In this document: positions 12,901-24,900 of the stretch, one piece after another | Position numbering within the stretch: position 1 is the first letter of the stretch | How the letters are laid out: each line of letters begins with the position of its first letter | Source: Ancylostoma caninum | Lineage: Eukaryota > Nematoda > Chromadorea > Rhabditida > Ancylostomatidae | DNA length: 64,000 bases | Reading direction: 5' to 3' | Assembly: GCA_037903475.1 (NCBI GenBank) | Contig: JBAJFG010000451.1 | Span: 620,001 to 684,000 of the forward strand | Program-made: the position numbers and the translations under genes | The notes under the pieces: generated by a model | The model's input: the letters and a program-made list of their open reading frames with translations, nothing else | Databases searched by the model: none | What the model was told of the DNA's origin: nothing

Positions 12901-15900
12901 CACATGATTAACCCGAACATCTTCGAGATTCACTAGAACGCCGGAAATTCATTTTAAGATGGGAGGCGTGTCCAAATCTTCGGTGTCCAGCTAATTCTTC
13001 AATCCGAAGTTAGATCCGTGCGAAAAAACAGGGTTTCCTGAATGCGCAGGCAGTCTTGCACAACTTCGACTGGTAGCTTTTGGTACTGCTGCAAAACTGC
13101 TCACACCCATCTCCTTGTCTTGCTCACATTGTTTTCAACCTAATGGTGCTTTGGTGCTCCAGCGGATTTGTCGATTATGTTAGCCTCTTGAGTGGGTTGG
13201 CGATCACAAATATGAAAGATCCACACACCCTCAAAAGCTGAAACTCTGCTGTTCTGTTTCCCTCAGGGTGGTTTGGACATTTCTTCCCTCGATGGATCGG
13301 TAATTCAAGCAGAGGCGTTGTCGGAAAGAGAAAGTTGGATCTGACTTACGCTCGTCTACGGGTAAAGCTTGAAATTGCCGTGAATCTCAGGCATATGCTT
13401 CTGGGCCATAAACTAAGCAAAATCTCAGTTTTTTTTTTCGAATAATTTTTGGTTTTTTTGCAGGGACAGGCTCCAAATATTTGCTAGGCCTTCTCGAGGA
13501 AATGGGAACTTTTATTGGTTTTAATCCAATAGTTTCGTTTTCTATGAGTGGTTCTGTTGCTTGACATCTACCTCAGTGTTTCGTTTTTTACCTAAAGGTG
13601 GATAAACGCTTAGGGTTCAGGAAGAGAGCGGGAATGGGCCTCTTACGTGAAATTATCACTGCTCAATTTCTAAGTGCTTATTTTTTTAGTGTTTATGACC
13701 ATTATGAGAGCCATAGCAACTTGTACAGCAAAGGCAAAGCCCTCAGCCATAGGAACAACGGCGGAAAGGCGTCGATGTTCTGAAAATCCCACCGTCGCCG
13801 CGGTCACATCACATATCTTCTCACGTTCGTTGGTTTTTTCCCGAACTTCCCATTTGTTTGCCCAATAACGCTGTAACGACTGCTGCTGCTGCTGCTCTGC
13901 ACAAATCGACTTTGCCCTTCTCAGCTTCGCACCATCGCCGACCTTAAACGCCCCCCCCCCCCGTCCGTGCTAACGGTGCGCTGAGCCTTAAGGATGCTTA
14001 TGTCAAGTTGTGTATGTTATGTCGCGCACCTCGCATCCTGCACTCTGGCTCGTCTCACAAGGACGCGGGCCTCTCTCAGACCGCTCTTCAGCCCGCAGAC
14101 GCCGCCTATTTTTTCGCTGCCCCTTCGTCCGTAATCCATTTCCTTCTATGAATCTCCTTGGCCATATTCAATTAGTCGCCGACTACGAGCGCACGAGCTT
14201 CTCCCTCGCACAGCTGGAGACCTTTGATGCCATACGGATAGTAGGGTTGCTCATTATCGTTAACCTGTGGCCTTTTTAGGGTTAGCGTTGAATTTCCGCG
14301 GCCAATCTGGACACAATCCAAGATTTCCTAGTTTTCCTAGGCTGTTGTTGGCTGAATTACATATGTCCTTTTTATCGCCGGCTCTCGGTTGTTCAAGAAA
14401 AAACGTTGATGTTTCTATCTCGACTTTTGGTTTTTGTTGTCTTTGCTCGCCATTCATGAATACTCTTTGAATGAGTTCACTAGCTAATAATTTAATAAAT
14501 TTTAAGCAGCGCTTGCAGGTTCACAAACATTTTACGTCCGTCAATTATTAATGAAGTCCCGCTTTTTTACCATGTTTCACGTAATTCTTCCTCGAAAAAG
14601 ACATATAATAGAAAAGGGGATTGGGAAGTCATCATGATTGCAATGGGTATTAGATGCAAAAATAATACGTCTTTGTCAGTTATTTCCTTGGTTAATCCAC
14701 TCTAGTGTCTAGAATGTTGCCCTGTGCGAGGGAGCCTGTTCCATGCTCTTTCGAAACGTTTCTCGTTTTTTTTTTACCCTTCACACCTTCCTAAGTGGAA
14801 AAAGAAGATGGAATGTTGAAGGATTAAAAATGATAACACAGAACAGTTCATACATAGAGCTTTTTTGGAATCAATAGAGATCTAAAAAGAGCATGTAGAT
14901 GAAAACTGGCTTTCTGAGGTTGGAGAATATTCCACTCAGAAGAATGGATTCATCTTCAAAATAAAACTGATGCAGCCAATAGGGCATCATTTTTGCGTCT
15001 ACCCAATACAGTGGCCTTTCAGATGTTTTGATCAGGATCCATTGGCTTTGATGTGGAAAACTGAGTATTTTTGGATAATTCGGAGGATTGCAAGGAAAAA
15101 TATTTATAGTCCTCTCACACAAACGTAGATTGCGCAGAAAGTCTTGCCGTGAAAACTTCCTGCAAGCTTGCATCAAGTTCGATTCGGTTTTCTTTTCAAA
15201 TTTACTGTTTTACACTAAACTCCATGAACGACTGTTATTTAATGTCTGCATTTTTGAAATTTATTTAATTCTTTTTGTTGAACGATACCCGATATTGGTC
15301 AACTACTTTATGTATTCCTTATCGGCGAACGTTCCGGTTCTCTCGGGACCTGAAAGAGCTACACAAGTCGTGGTTCCTACCGGACCAAGTGCATCAGCAA
15401 GGATTAAGTCAAAAGCCTGAAACTTTTTTTCTTTCAATCACCATGCGCTTGCCCTGCGACGCGGGTAGATCTAGGGGATGGACTCCTTAGTTCGACAGTG
15501 CTGGATTCGACACATATGGCCGGCATATGAGTGTGAACACGCACTCGCGCGTGTGGGTGTGTGCTAATGCTTCATGTTGGCTGTATCCTGCAGTCCGGAT
15601 TTGGCCAAAAGCTCGCATTCTAACGACTGGGAAGCGCATGAGAGGCGATCTGGGGCCGCCTCTAACAAATAAGTCCCTCGTCCACGGGGAAGGGAATCCT
15701 TCCCCTCAACAGTCGAATGCCGGCGACAGGCCGTGGTGACAGGCCGGCCGAAGAAGACCCACGTCACGTCGTATGGTTATGACGTCAATAGTGCCTGAGA
15801 AGAAAACTACGGCGTACACGGGAGTCGACGCGCACTTTCGGGGCCCGGTTAGTGTGAAAAGTATGCGAGGGTCCCCGATGCTTCGCGAACGGCGGCATCG

Positions 15901-18900
15901 GGGGGCAAGCAGGCGAGTCGTTAAGGAGGACAACGTAGCCAAGACGCGAATTGCGACTTTGAACGTCGGCACGTTGACAGGTCGCTCGTGCGAGTTAGCA
16001 GCCGCACTAGAGCGCAGAAGAATCGACATATGCGCGGTTCAGGAGACGAGATGGTCAGGCAGTAAGTCGAAGGACATAGGATGTGGCTACAAACTCATTT
16101 ACCATGGCAGCGCAGGTACCAGAAGTGGCGTCGGAGTCGTAGTCTCAGAACGCTACCGAGACGCAATAGCAGAAGTCCAGCGTTTCGACGATCGGCTTAT
16201 GAAAATTGTCATCGCCACTGTTGAACTGCGGCTCCACTTCTTCTCGGCATACGCTCCGCAAACTGGCTGTTCTGAGCGTATCAAGGACGACTTCTGGGCG
16301 TTGCTTGATGAGAAGACAGCAGAGGTGCCGAAGGAGGATACTCTTGTCGTTGCGGGAGACCTCAATGGTCACGTGGGAGAAACGAGGAGCGATTACAGTT
16401 GTCATGGTGGGTTCGGCTACGGTACACGTAACGAAGACGGTGAACGTATTCTGGAGTACGCCGAGTCTCACAACCTCGTCGTAACGAACACATGGTTTCA
16501 AAAACGTACGTCTCATCTTGTTTCCTTCTATAGCGGCAATACGAAGACACAGATCGACTATGTACTTTTGCGTCGTCAAGATCGAAAGCTGGTCACGGAC
16601 GTGAAAGTCGTGCCGTATGAGACAGTAGCGACACAACATCGGCCACTGATCTGTTCGTTGAAAATCACTCCACCGAAGAGGAAGTACGAGGAGAGATGCG
16701 GACCAGCTCGAATCAAGTGGTGGAAACTGAAGCAGAAAGAGGCCGCGGTCATATCTCGCATTCAGCTACCGCCTGTAACTAGTGTTGAGGAAACTTGGCG
16801 GAAAGCAGCAGATGTGGTCGTAGAGGCAGCGCGGTCTGAACTTGGTGCGACTAAACCAGGTCGAAGGAAGACCGACAAGCAACCTTGGCTATGGACGGAC
16901 GAAGTGAAGTCGAGGGTTCGGGAGAAGAAGCGCATGTACCATGCCTTCCTGGACAGCAAGACAGACGACCGCTGGCGTAAATACTGCGAAGCGAAGAGAG
17001 CAGCGAAAAAGGCGGTAGCGGTGGTGAAAGCCGCACATTACGCGGATGTCGAAAAGAAGCTAGACACGAAGGAAGGCGAACGGCTCATATACCGGCTCGC
17101 GAAATCTCGTAAACGTCAGATGGAAGATATCGAAAAGTTCCATGGCATCAACGACGAGCATGGCCACCTTCTAATGGACCGCAGGAAGGCAATGAAGCGA
17201 TGGCGTGATTACTTCGAGAATGTCTCGACGGAGGAATTCGCCCATCCACCTATTCCCTATGTATCGCCAACCTACGGGCCCGTGCAGGCAATCACTACCG
17301 AGGAGACGGAGGCAGCGTTGAAGCGAATGATGTCACATAAAGTGACTGGTCCCGATGACGTGGCAGTGGATCTATGGAAGTCGCAATGCTGGGGATCTGC
17401 TGAATGGCTGGCGAGGTTCTTTAACCAGATAGTGGCGGAGAAGATAGTGCCCTCGGAATGGCAGCGGAGCACCACAATCCCGATATGGAAGCGCAAAGGC
17501 AGTCCCGCTGACTGCGCTAACTACCGACCTATCCGCCTGCTGTCCCATACCATGAAGGTTTTTGAGCATGTCATTGACCGCAGGATTCGCGATATCGTGC
17601 GGCTCTCCGCTAACCAGTGCGGATTTGTAGCTGGGTGCGGCACCACTGATGCCATACATGCTGCACGTCTCTTGGTTGAGAAGCACCGTGAGAAACAAAA
17701 GCCGCTGCATCTCGCCTTCCTTGACCTAGAAAAGGCATTTGACCGCGTGCCCCATGAAGTCATCTGGTACGCTCTTCGGCAGCATGGCGTTCCTGAAGAA
17801 CTTATCGAATGGGTGCGGATTCTTTACACCAGTCCAAGAAGTCACGTGCAGGCGGCTGCTGGCATGTCTACGGATTTCCCCATTTCCGTTGGTGTGCACC
17901 AAGGCTCTGCTCTGTCCCCGCTCCTCTTCATTGTGGTGATGGATGTTGTAACACGGGATCTGCAGAAACCCACGCCATGGACCTTGTTGTACGCAGACGA
18001 CGTCATGCTCGCGTCTGAAGACAGGCAAGAACTCGAGCGGCTGACACAGGCTTGGAGTGACCAACTTGCACGCTTCGGCCTACGTCTTAACGTCAGGAAG
18101 ACAGAGTACTTAACAACCAGCGTGGATCAGCCCGGTACCATAAGCGTAGACGGCGCACAATTACCGAGAACGGAAGTGTTCAAGTACCTTGGGTCAGGAA
18201 TTTCATCTGACGGTAGCCTTTATCATGAAGTTGTAGCCCGAGTTAATTCCGCATGGGGAAAGTGGCGCTCGTTGACCGGTGTTCTGTGTGACAAGAAGAT
18301 CCCGGACCGACTGAAATCGAAGATCTATCGTACCGTCATCCGTCCCGTTGCTCTCTATGGCGCCGAATGTTGGCCCGCAACCAAGGAAGTAGAACGTCGC
18401 CTCAGCGCTATGGAGATGAAGATGCTTCGCTGGATGGCTGGAGTAACGCGGCTCGATCGAATCTGCAACGAGGACATCAGAAATCGGTTTGGCGTTGCGG
18501 CGATATCTGATAAACTTCGCGAAATTCGTCTGCGATGGTATGGCCACGTTCTGCGTGCCGAGGAAGGAACCGTCCGCAAAGTCGGCTTTGATCTCGAAGT
18601 CTCCGGCAAACGGCCTAAAGGTCGACCAAAGCAACGCTGGCTTGACACACTCCATGCCGATCTTAAGCTAGCTGGTATCCACCCGGACCAAGCGCGCGAT
18701 AGGGCCAAATGGCGTCAACAGACCTCTAGAGCGGACCCCGCGACTAAACGGGACAAACGCTGAAGAAGAAGAAGAAGAAGAAGAAGAAGAAGAAGAAGAA
18801 GAAGAATCACCAAAAAGTCCGCAAAGTGAGCACAATAACGTTCCACAATAGTTTTGTTCCTAATTTCTTCACTCGATGTTTTCTTGAACCTAAAAGCTCA

Positions 18901-21900
18901 TTCCCGTACATTGCTCCATCCTCCCACATAAGTAAACGCGATGCAGTTAATTTCCAAAAACCACTACAAATTTCTGTATACATACTGTTTCATTCTGCGG
19001 GTCTCACTGTAAGACGCCATGTCCTCGCATGAGCCATTCTGGTTCGGCGAGTTCCCCTTCGTAGGAGGCTGTAGAATTCAAAAAAAGGGTATGATTTACT
19101 CTTCAAATACCTCAACACATCTGCAGGACCTCATCCAGCAAGACGTATATCAAAACCCGCATAGATTTTGGTACTCCGTGATCTAATTGGTTATAGCAAT
19201 ACAATGTCCTCCTTCCTGTTCAATCTTGGGCTTTTTGATGTGATCCAAAAGGCCTTTAGTGTTTCGCGAGCAAGGATCTGCAGTTCGCTAGAGAAGATCG
19301 TCGCCAGTTAGGCAGGAGTGCCTTGTGGTTTTCGTTTTCACCTTGGGTGCGGAAAGTAAGAGAAATAGGTAAACCTGGGTAAACCGTAAGAATCAATCAA
19401 GCACAACGTTAGATGTAAGATTTATTAAAAGTCAATGAATACAAGCACACAAAGAACAATGAACAAATGGAACACGTGCGAAAAAGAACACAGGCGGATA
19501 GAATGAAAAAGGAATCCATCCTCCCAAGGCAGCCGCAGCAGAGAGATCTGTTGGTTTTCTGCCCCGTGGATTCTCGTCGCTTTCGATTTCCGCTCGAATT
19601 GCTTGAGGGCGCGATCCTGCACTCACGTACCCACTACCGTATTTCGTAAATGGTTATCACTACACTTCAACCTACCACTATACAACAGTCCTTTGCCTCA
19701 AATAGAGCATTACCATGGCCTAATACATGGTGGGCCATTAGAAGCTTGTGAAGTTTGAATTTATTAAGCCGTTGAAACATTGTTTAGTCGTGGGAAAAAA
19801 CCATGGGATTTCTGTTTCGAGAACATACTGCTTCCCACAAAAACCACAAGTTATAAGGTAAATTACTCCAGAAGCAGCGTAGTCTCATTCCCAGTCCAAG
19901 AAACTATGGAGTTTAGTCCACAAACTATGGAGATTAGGGTTTTGCGGATGCCGTTGTAATACCAGTTCCGCGCTAACCGCTCTTTGGCGTTTCTGGCTGA
20001 GATGTCTGCACCTCTAACAGAGTCCCTGAATCCCACCCTGTATAATTTCCACCAAATTACCGAGGTGTTTCATCCTTTATCGTTCAACTTCACCGTTTCG
20101 CTTGGATAGCCGCAATGGATTATGGTGTGGAGGATATCCCAGTGGCACTCATTTTCCTTCATATTTTGCTCTCAGACGCCGCCTAATAACAGGAATCTGC
20201 ATAACGCGAGCTTCCTGGAAAGGTCGCGTGTCTCATCATTCTAAGAGGTGGCGTAAGCGGCGCGTAAGCTTCGTTGGCGACGGCACGGGTGGCCGACGGC
20301 AACACCGTCTCAATAATTCATCATCCAGAAAGCGTCCGGAGCAACACGCGAGATCCTGGCCGTCAGTCACATTCACTAGGAGTCGTGCCAGCAGCGAAGA
20401 TCAAGAGTCCATCCCGTGACTGCTTGTCCTTTAATCCGATGTACTTGGGAGGTAGTAGGATTCGTGAACGTTCTTGCGAATGTTGAGGTTTTGTGGGTAA
20501 TAAAAAATGAACGGGTTCTTCCGGCAATTTTTCACGAATTTTTCGAGAAGGTAGTTTCCTATGAAGTCCATTGTGTTTGCCTTTGACAGCATTTGGCTTC
20601 TCGCTATCTATTCTTCATTCTTTCTTTTTATCTCTTTTTTTAAATTTTGTCATAATATTCATTTTATTCCTCTACCAGTAACTGCATGGCGCTCCACTTA
20701 GTTAATTTCAAGTGTGAACAAATAAGTAAATAAGTGAATGTTTTGCTTCAGTGTGAGTATACCCGCAATTTTTGGACTTCGGAAAACTTGTTCAATTTGT
20801 TTCTCAAAAAATTAGCTATTGCTCACATCCTGAAGTCTTTGAACTCGGGAAAACTCGTCTAATTCGGTTCAAGATTTCATTTAATCCTTCGCTCCACCTC
20901 CCCTAAATTAGAATCTTGGAAAACTCGTCCAATCTGTTTCTTGAAAGGTCTTCCCGTTCTTAACCATCTGGATTTGCTGGATCTCAGAAATGTCGTCTAA
21001 TTTTATTTTGAAAAATTCCTCTAATAATTTCTGCTTCTAAATTGGAACTTCGAAAAACCCGTCCAACCAGTTTGGAAAAATCGTCCTATTTTTTCCACCA
21101 GGAGTTTTTGACCTTCCAAAAACTGTCTAGTTTATGAAAGTTTTGATTAGTTTGCCACCTCCAAACTAGCACTCCGGGAAAATCTTCCTATCTTTCTGTG
21201 CCCAACAATTCCACGGCAGCCCATCCAGCGCCCATGCTAAAATAAATATAAATTTCACATCCACTAGTCATTTCAGCAAATAATTTTCATTGAAGTAAAA
21301 TTTATTTACTCTTGCTTGGAAATTCCGTCCATTCTTCGCTTGGACTTTTTTATCCTGTCCAAACGTTCACGAACATAACCATGTAGATTTCCACAACTTC
21401 AATTTATGCTCTAACATGCTCTCGCCTCTTTTTATTCAGCACGCCCGCTTCACAGAGGCATCTCAAACACTCAGTGGATTACGTATTGGCGTTCCGTTAC
21501 TAGGCCACTTCGCCCCACTCATGTTCGTCACGAATTATTCGTGACATTTTAATCGCTCTTGACTTTTATGGCTTTCTGACGTGTTCTGACATCAGCGTCT
21601 CTTGCGAGGGAGCATTTGGTCGTTCCTTTGAAATTTCCGTTCTACACAACCCATTCTATATGCACTGTTGGTCTGAAGAAAAATCAGCGTGAAAAATAGA
21701 AACGCGACTGGGAAAAAACCTGGAATAAACTTTGGAAAAGTGCCAAGTTTAGCTTCGGTTTCGTTCGTCGCAAAAAAAAAATGGCAAAAATTGACCGTGA
21801 ATTGTACTCCGTAGTCGCATTTACGCATATATCTGGGCCCACGTGCACTATTGGGAGGATGGGCAACCACATGGGTATGATTGGCCATGGGTGACATCTG

Positions 21901-24900
21901 GGTAAAAGCAAAGTCACGTAAACAACGTGGGTAAATATGCTGAGGGGTGCCAGGTAAAGGGTTGCGTTGACACGTTTACTATGGGTAATTTCTGTGCTAC
22001 ATCTGGGCCATCGTGCCTACAAAGCTATTTATACCCAGAGGCTGCATGCATCATTGAGACTACCCAAGGTAAGCGTTTTGACACTATACAAATTTACACA
22101 TCGTTAATGCGACAATCAATACGTTTACCCTGGGTAATCTCAACGATGCATGCGGCCCAGGGTTTTATCTCACCCTCACTCAACTTAAGTTTTACGATTA
22201 GGCGCCTGGTCAAGCGTGATTTCTGCAGCTACACACTATCGCTAAAGTATCTGCACTTCTCAAAGTCGAGTATATTTAGATACTAGGAAGAACATTTACG
22301 GTTTTGTTCTCTATTGTAGTCCCAACATTTTTGTTTGGTTGATTCAGAAATATTAATTTTTAATTTATATGCGCATATCCCCACCGATCCCTGAGCAAAA
22401 CTTGTGAAAAATCGACAAAATCAATAAATCGATACCGTTATCAAAGCTGCTTGTCATATAATTTTGTTGTAGATTTTTATGTTTTATTGTTGGGAACGGC
22501 GCGAGGAAGGAAAGGGAAATATGCTATCGAATTGTACGTGTCTACATTTTCGAGGGAACGTTGGCAACATAGAAGGGAAAAAAGTGAGAAGTGAAGTCGA
22601 TTCCACGTCAAAGACATTCTATCTTGTATGCAATCGAGGCTTCTGTAACTTCAAGAGTTGCACTTCCACACTCCAGGAAAACTTTTATTGAAATTTTCCA
22701 CGGTCATGCCTCGTTTCCAGAAAAAAAAATTGCCGAAAAACGACGCGTTCGTCATGTAGCGTGGTGTTTTCTACAGTAAGCAAACACCATTTGTTGAAAT
22801 CCGATCGCACTAATTGCTTGTATCCGACGGAGACGTGCAAAAAAGGCTTGAATAAATAATACAAATGTAGCAACGGAGGAGAGGTAGGAGGGTGGAGAGT
22901 GTGGTGAAGGAGGGTTCTTGGCATGGAAACACACCTGCATGGCGTCAGTCTTTGCTCTGTAAATGATCTGAATTTGCATTCATCTGTTCCTCACGGGATA
23001 AGTCTACCAAAGCCTTCGGACAGTATTCTGCTTGTAGCAGGATTCATAAACGCATCCCAGAAAGATTGTGACTTTTACGCAAATCAAGAATAAATGAGTG
23101 TTTGAGACCAAAATAGCTGCACCTCATTACCCTGAACATCCCTTTTATCCCCTTGATATGACGAAATTGTTAGAGAAATACATCTAGTTTCTTTAGAGAA
23201 CTCCCTCACTTTGGGATTATGGGTGGATAGGCGACATCCCGGGGATATTTGTGAGTCCCAGTGCTTGTATAAAAAGGCGCCATTGTGTTATTTTCATAGC
23301 ATCTGCCTATGCTCCCAAAAATTTGAAATTTTTTTGCGGTCATGTTCTTTTGTTAAGAACATTTAGTAGTTTTATGCATGATACACTGACCCACCACTTA
23401 TTTCCAGTTCCACCAGCTGTAGCATTATCCCAGCTGGGGTCCCTAATTCATAAATAGTTGGGAGGAGTAGGGTATGTGTTTTCTGCTCACCCCTAGCAAA
23501 CGGAAGCCAGAGGCAAGTATGTAGTGGTTAGCTATTGAGAAAAGGATCTTATCTTTTCCCGTCTGAGAGGATCGTATGAGGGCAAGAATAGGGTCGTGAG
23601 GGGGGGGGGGTGGCAGTTTGGCTGGTTGCCATTACCATCTTTGACCCTGACTAGAACTTTCCAGTAATGAACGTAAATGAAGGTCTAGAAAGTTGAAACT
23701 CTGGCTAAAGATAGAGCTGATCGTCCTCTATAAATACCTAGAGAAGCATTTGCTGATTTTGAGTTAGAGAACCTCAGTACGAGGTGTAAGTGACCCTAGT
23801 TTTCCACAAACTGGCTTCCCTTGTAGGCGAATTCTCGCATCTGTAATCGATCGATTTCGCTTCCCTCACTTCATTTTCAAACTTTGAAACCCTCTCTACT
23901 CCACACTAAATCCTGAACGGTTCCAACCTGTGCAAAAATTTCTTGGAGGCGCCGAGAATCGAACCCATGGGCGCGCAAATGCAAACGCTGAAACCGATTC
24001 CTCGCCAATCAGTCCTGTTTTGACACGTAATGACATGATCGTTCCTGCTGGCAGTCAGGTCCGATCGGATAAGGAAGGACGTATATTGACCTCAAGGTTG
24101 TTTTAGTTCCAATTTTGGGTTTCTAATGAGTTCCAATTTTGGGTTTTTAATGTGTTTCTTTTGTGTGTTCTTCCTTGGAACTGTTCAGTGTTTTAGTGTA
24201 CAGAGAAAACATGCGGGAGCAGAAGGGTGGGGGAGGGGGTCGTGAAAAGATGGGGGTTGGACGAGGGAATAGGGGGGGGGGTTGTATTGAGGGTCGGTTT
24301 TTCCCATCGTCATGCTTGACCCTGTTCATGGGTACTAATTCTGATGTTTGGTTCCGCTGCAGAAGTGCACAGTTCCCGGAAACGATCGTATTTTCGGGAA
24401 TTGACGACACGCACGTATCAGTCAGTCCCTTCGCTATGAATTTTTCACGAAAATTTGACGCACGTACGCGCTGCCAATCGTCGTGCCGTGGTGCAGTAGA
24501 GTGTTGGAGTAAGTGTTCCAGGAAGTAGTTATCCTGGGTTTTGCTCCATTATTCCTATGTGTGTGTATAAGTGAGCCCTTGCCCTTAGCTTCCTTTTATG
24601 TGCATACCTTAGGAGGAAGGTTGGAAAGGAGTTTCTTATAGTAAACATCATAATGGTGTGTGATATTGGAGTAGCGTTTTTTTTCTGGATTGAGCAGTTT
24701 CTTATCCCTTTATCGTGGGCTGGAGACATTTCTGCGTAACAATCTTCACCTCTCACCATGAAAAGCTCAATGCTATCGAGCCATCCGTCAAGGAGACAAT
24801 GAAGATGTTTCGTAATTTCTGTTTGGTAGGTCTGCCAAGTATACCAACCCTACAATTCTGCCTCTGGGCTGGGATTCATGAAAGAATAACCAAGCAATTC

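Larger units (their letters stand above)
15436..18812 (+). mobile_element. RTE-clade non-LTR retrotransposon, near full length
   Basis: A single element of about 3.36 kb, matching the usual length of nematode RTE elements. It has a GC-rich 5' region from about 15444, one long ORF (15773-18763), almost no 3' UTR and a GAA microsatellite tail (18762-18806). Short simple-repeat tails are known for the RTE clade. The 8-bp word AATCACCA lies immediately before the GC-rich start (15436-15443) and again directly after the tail (18805-18812), so it is a candidate target-site duplication. It sits in the nrx-1 large intron in the sense orientation. The open ORF suggests recent insertion. Confidence 0.88.

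Noticed and set aside
13268..13374. Possible nrx-1 exon after a CCCTCAG acceptor
   Set aside because: The open peptide in the required phase has no neurexin similarity, and the phase is not compatible with skipping directly to 44913.
16145..16639. Minus-strand ORFs inside the retrotransposon
   Set aside because: They are shadows of the long RTE reading frame on the other strand.
24357..24510. Possible exon after CCGCTGCAG
   Set aside because: Open frame without homology and with no frame-consistent partner exon.
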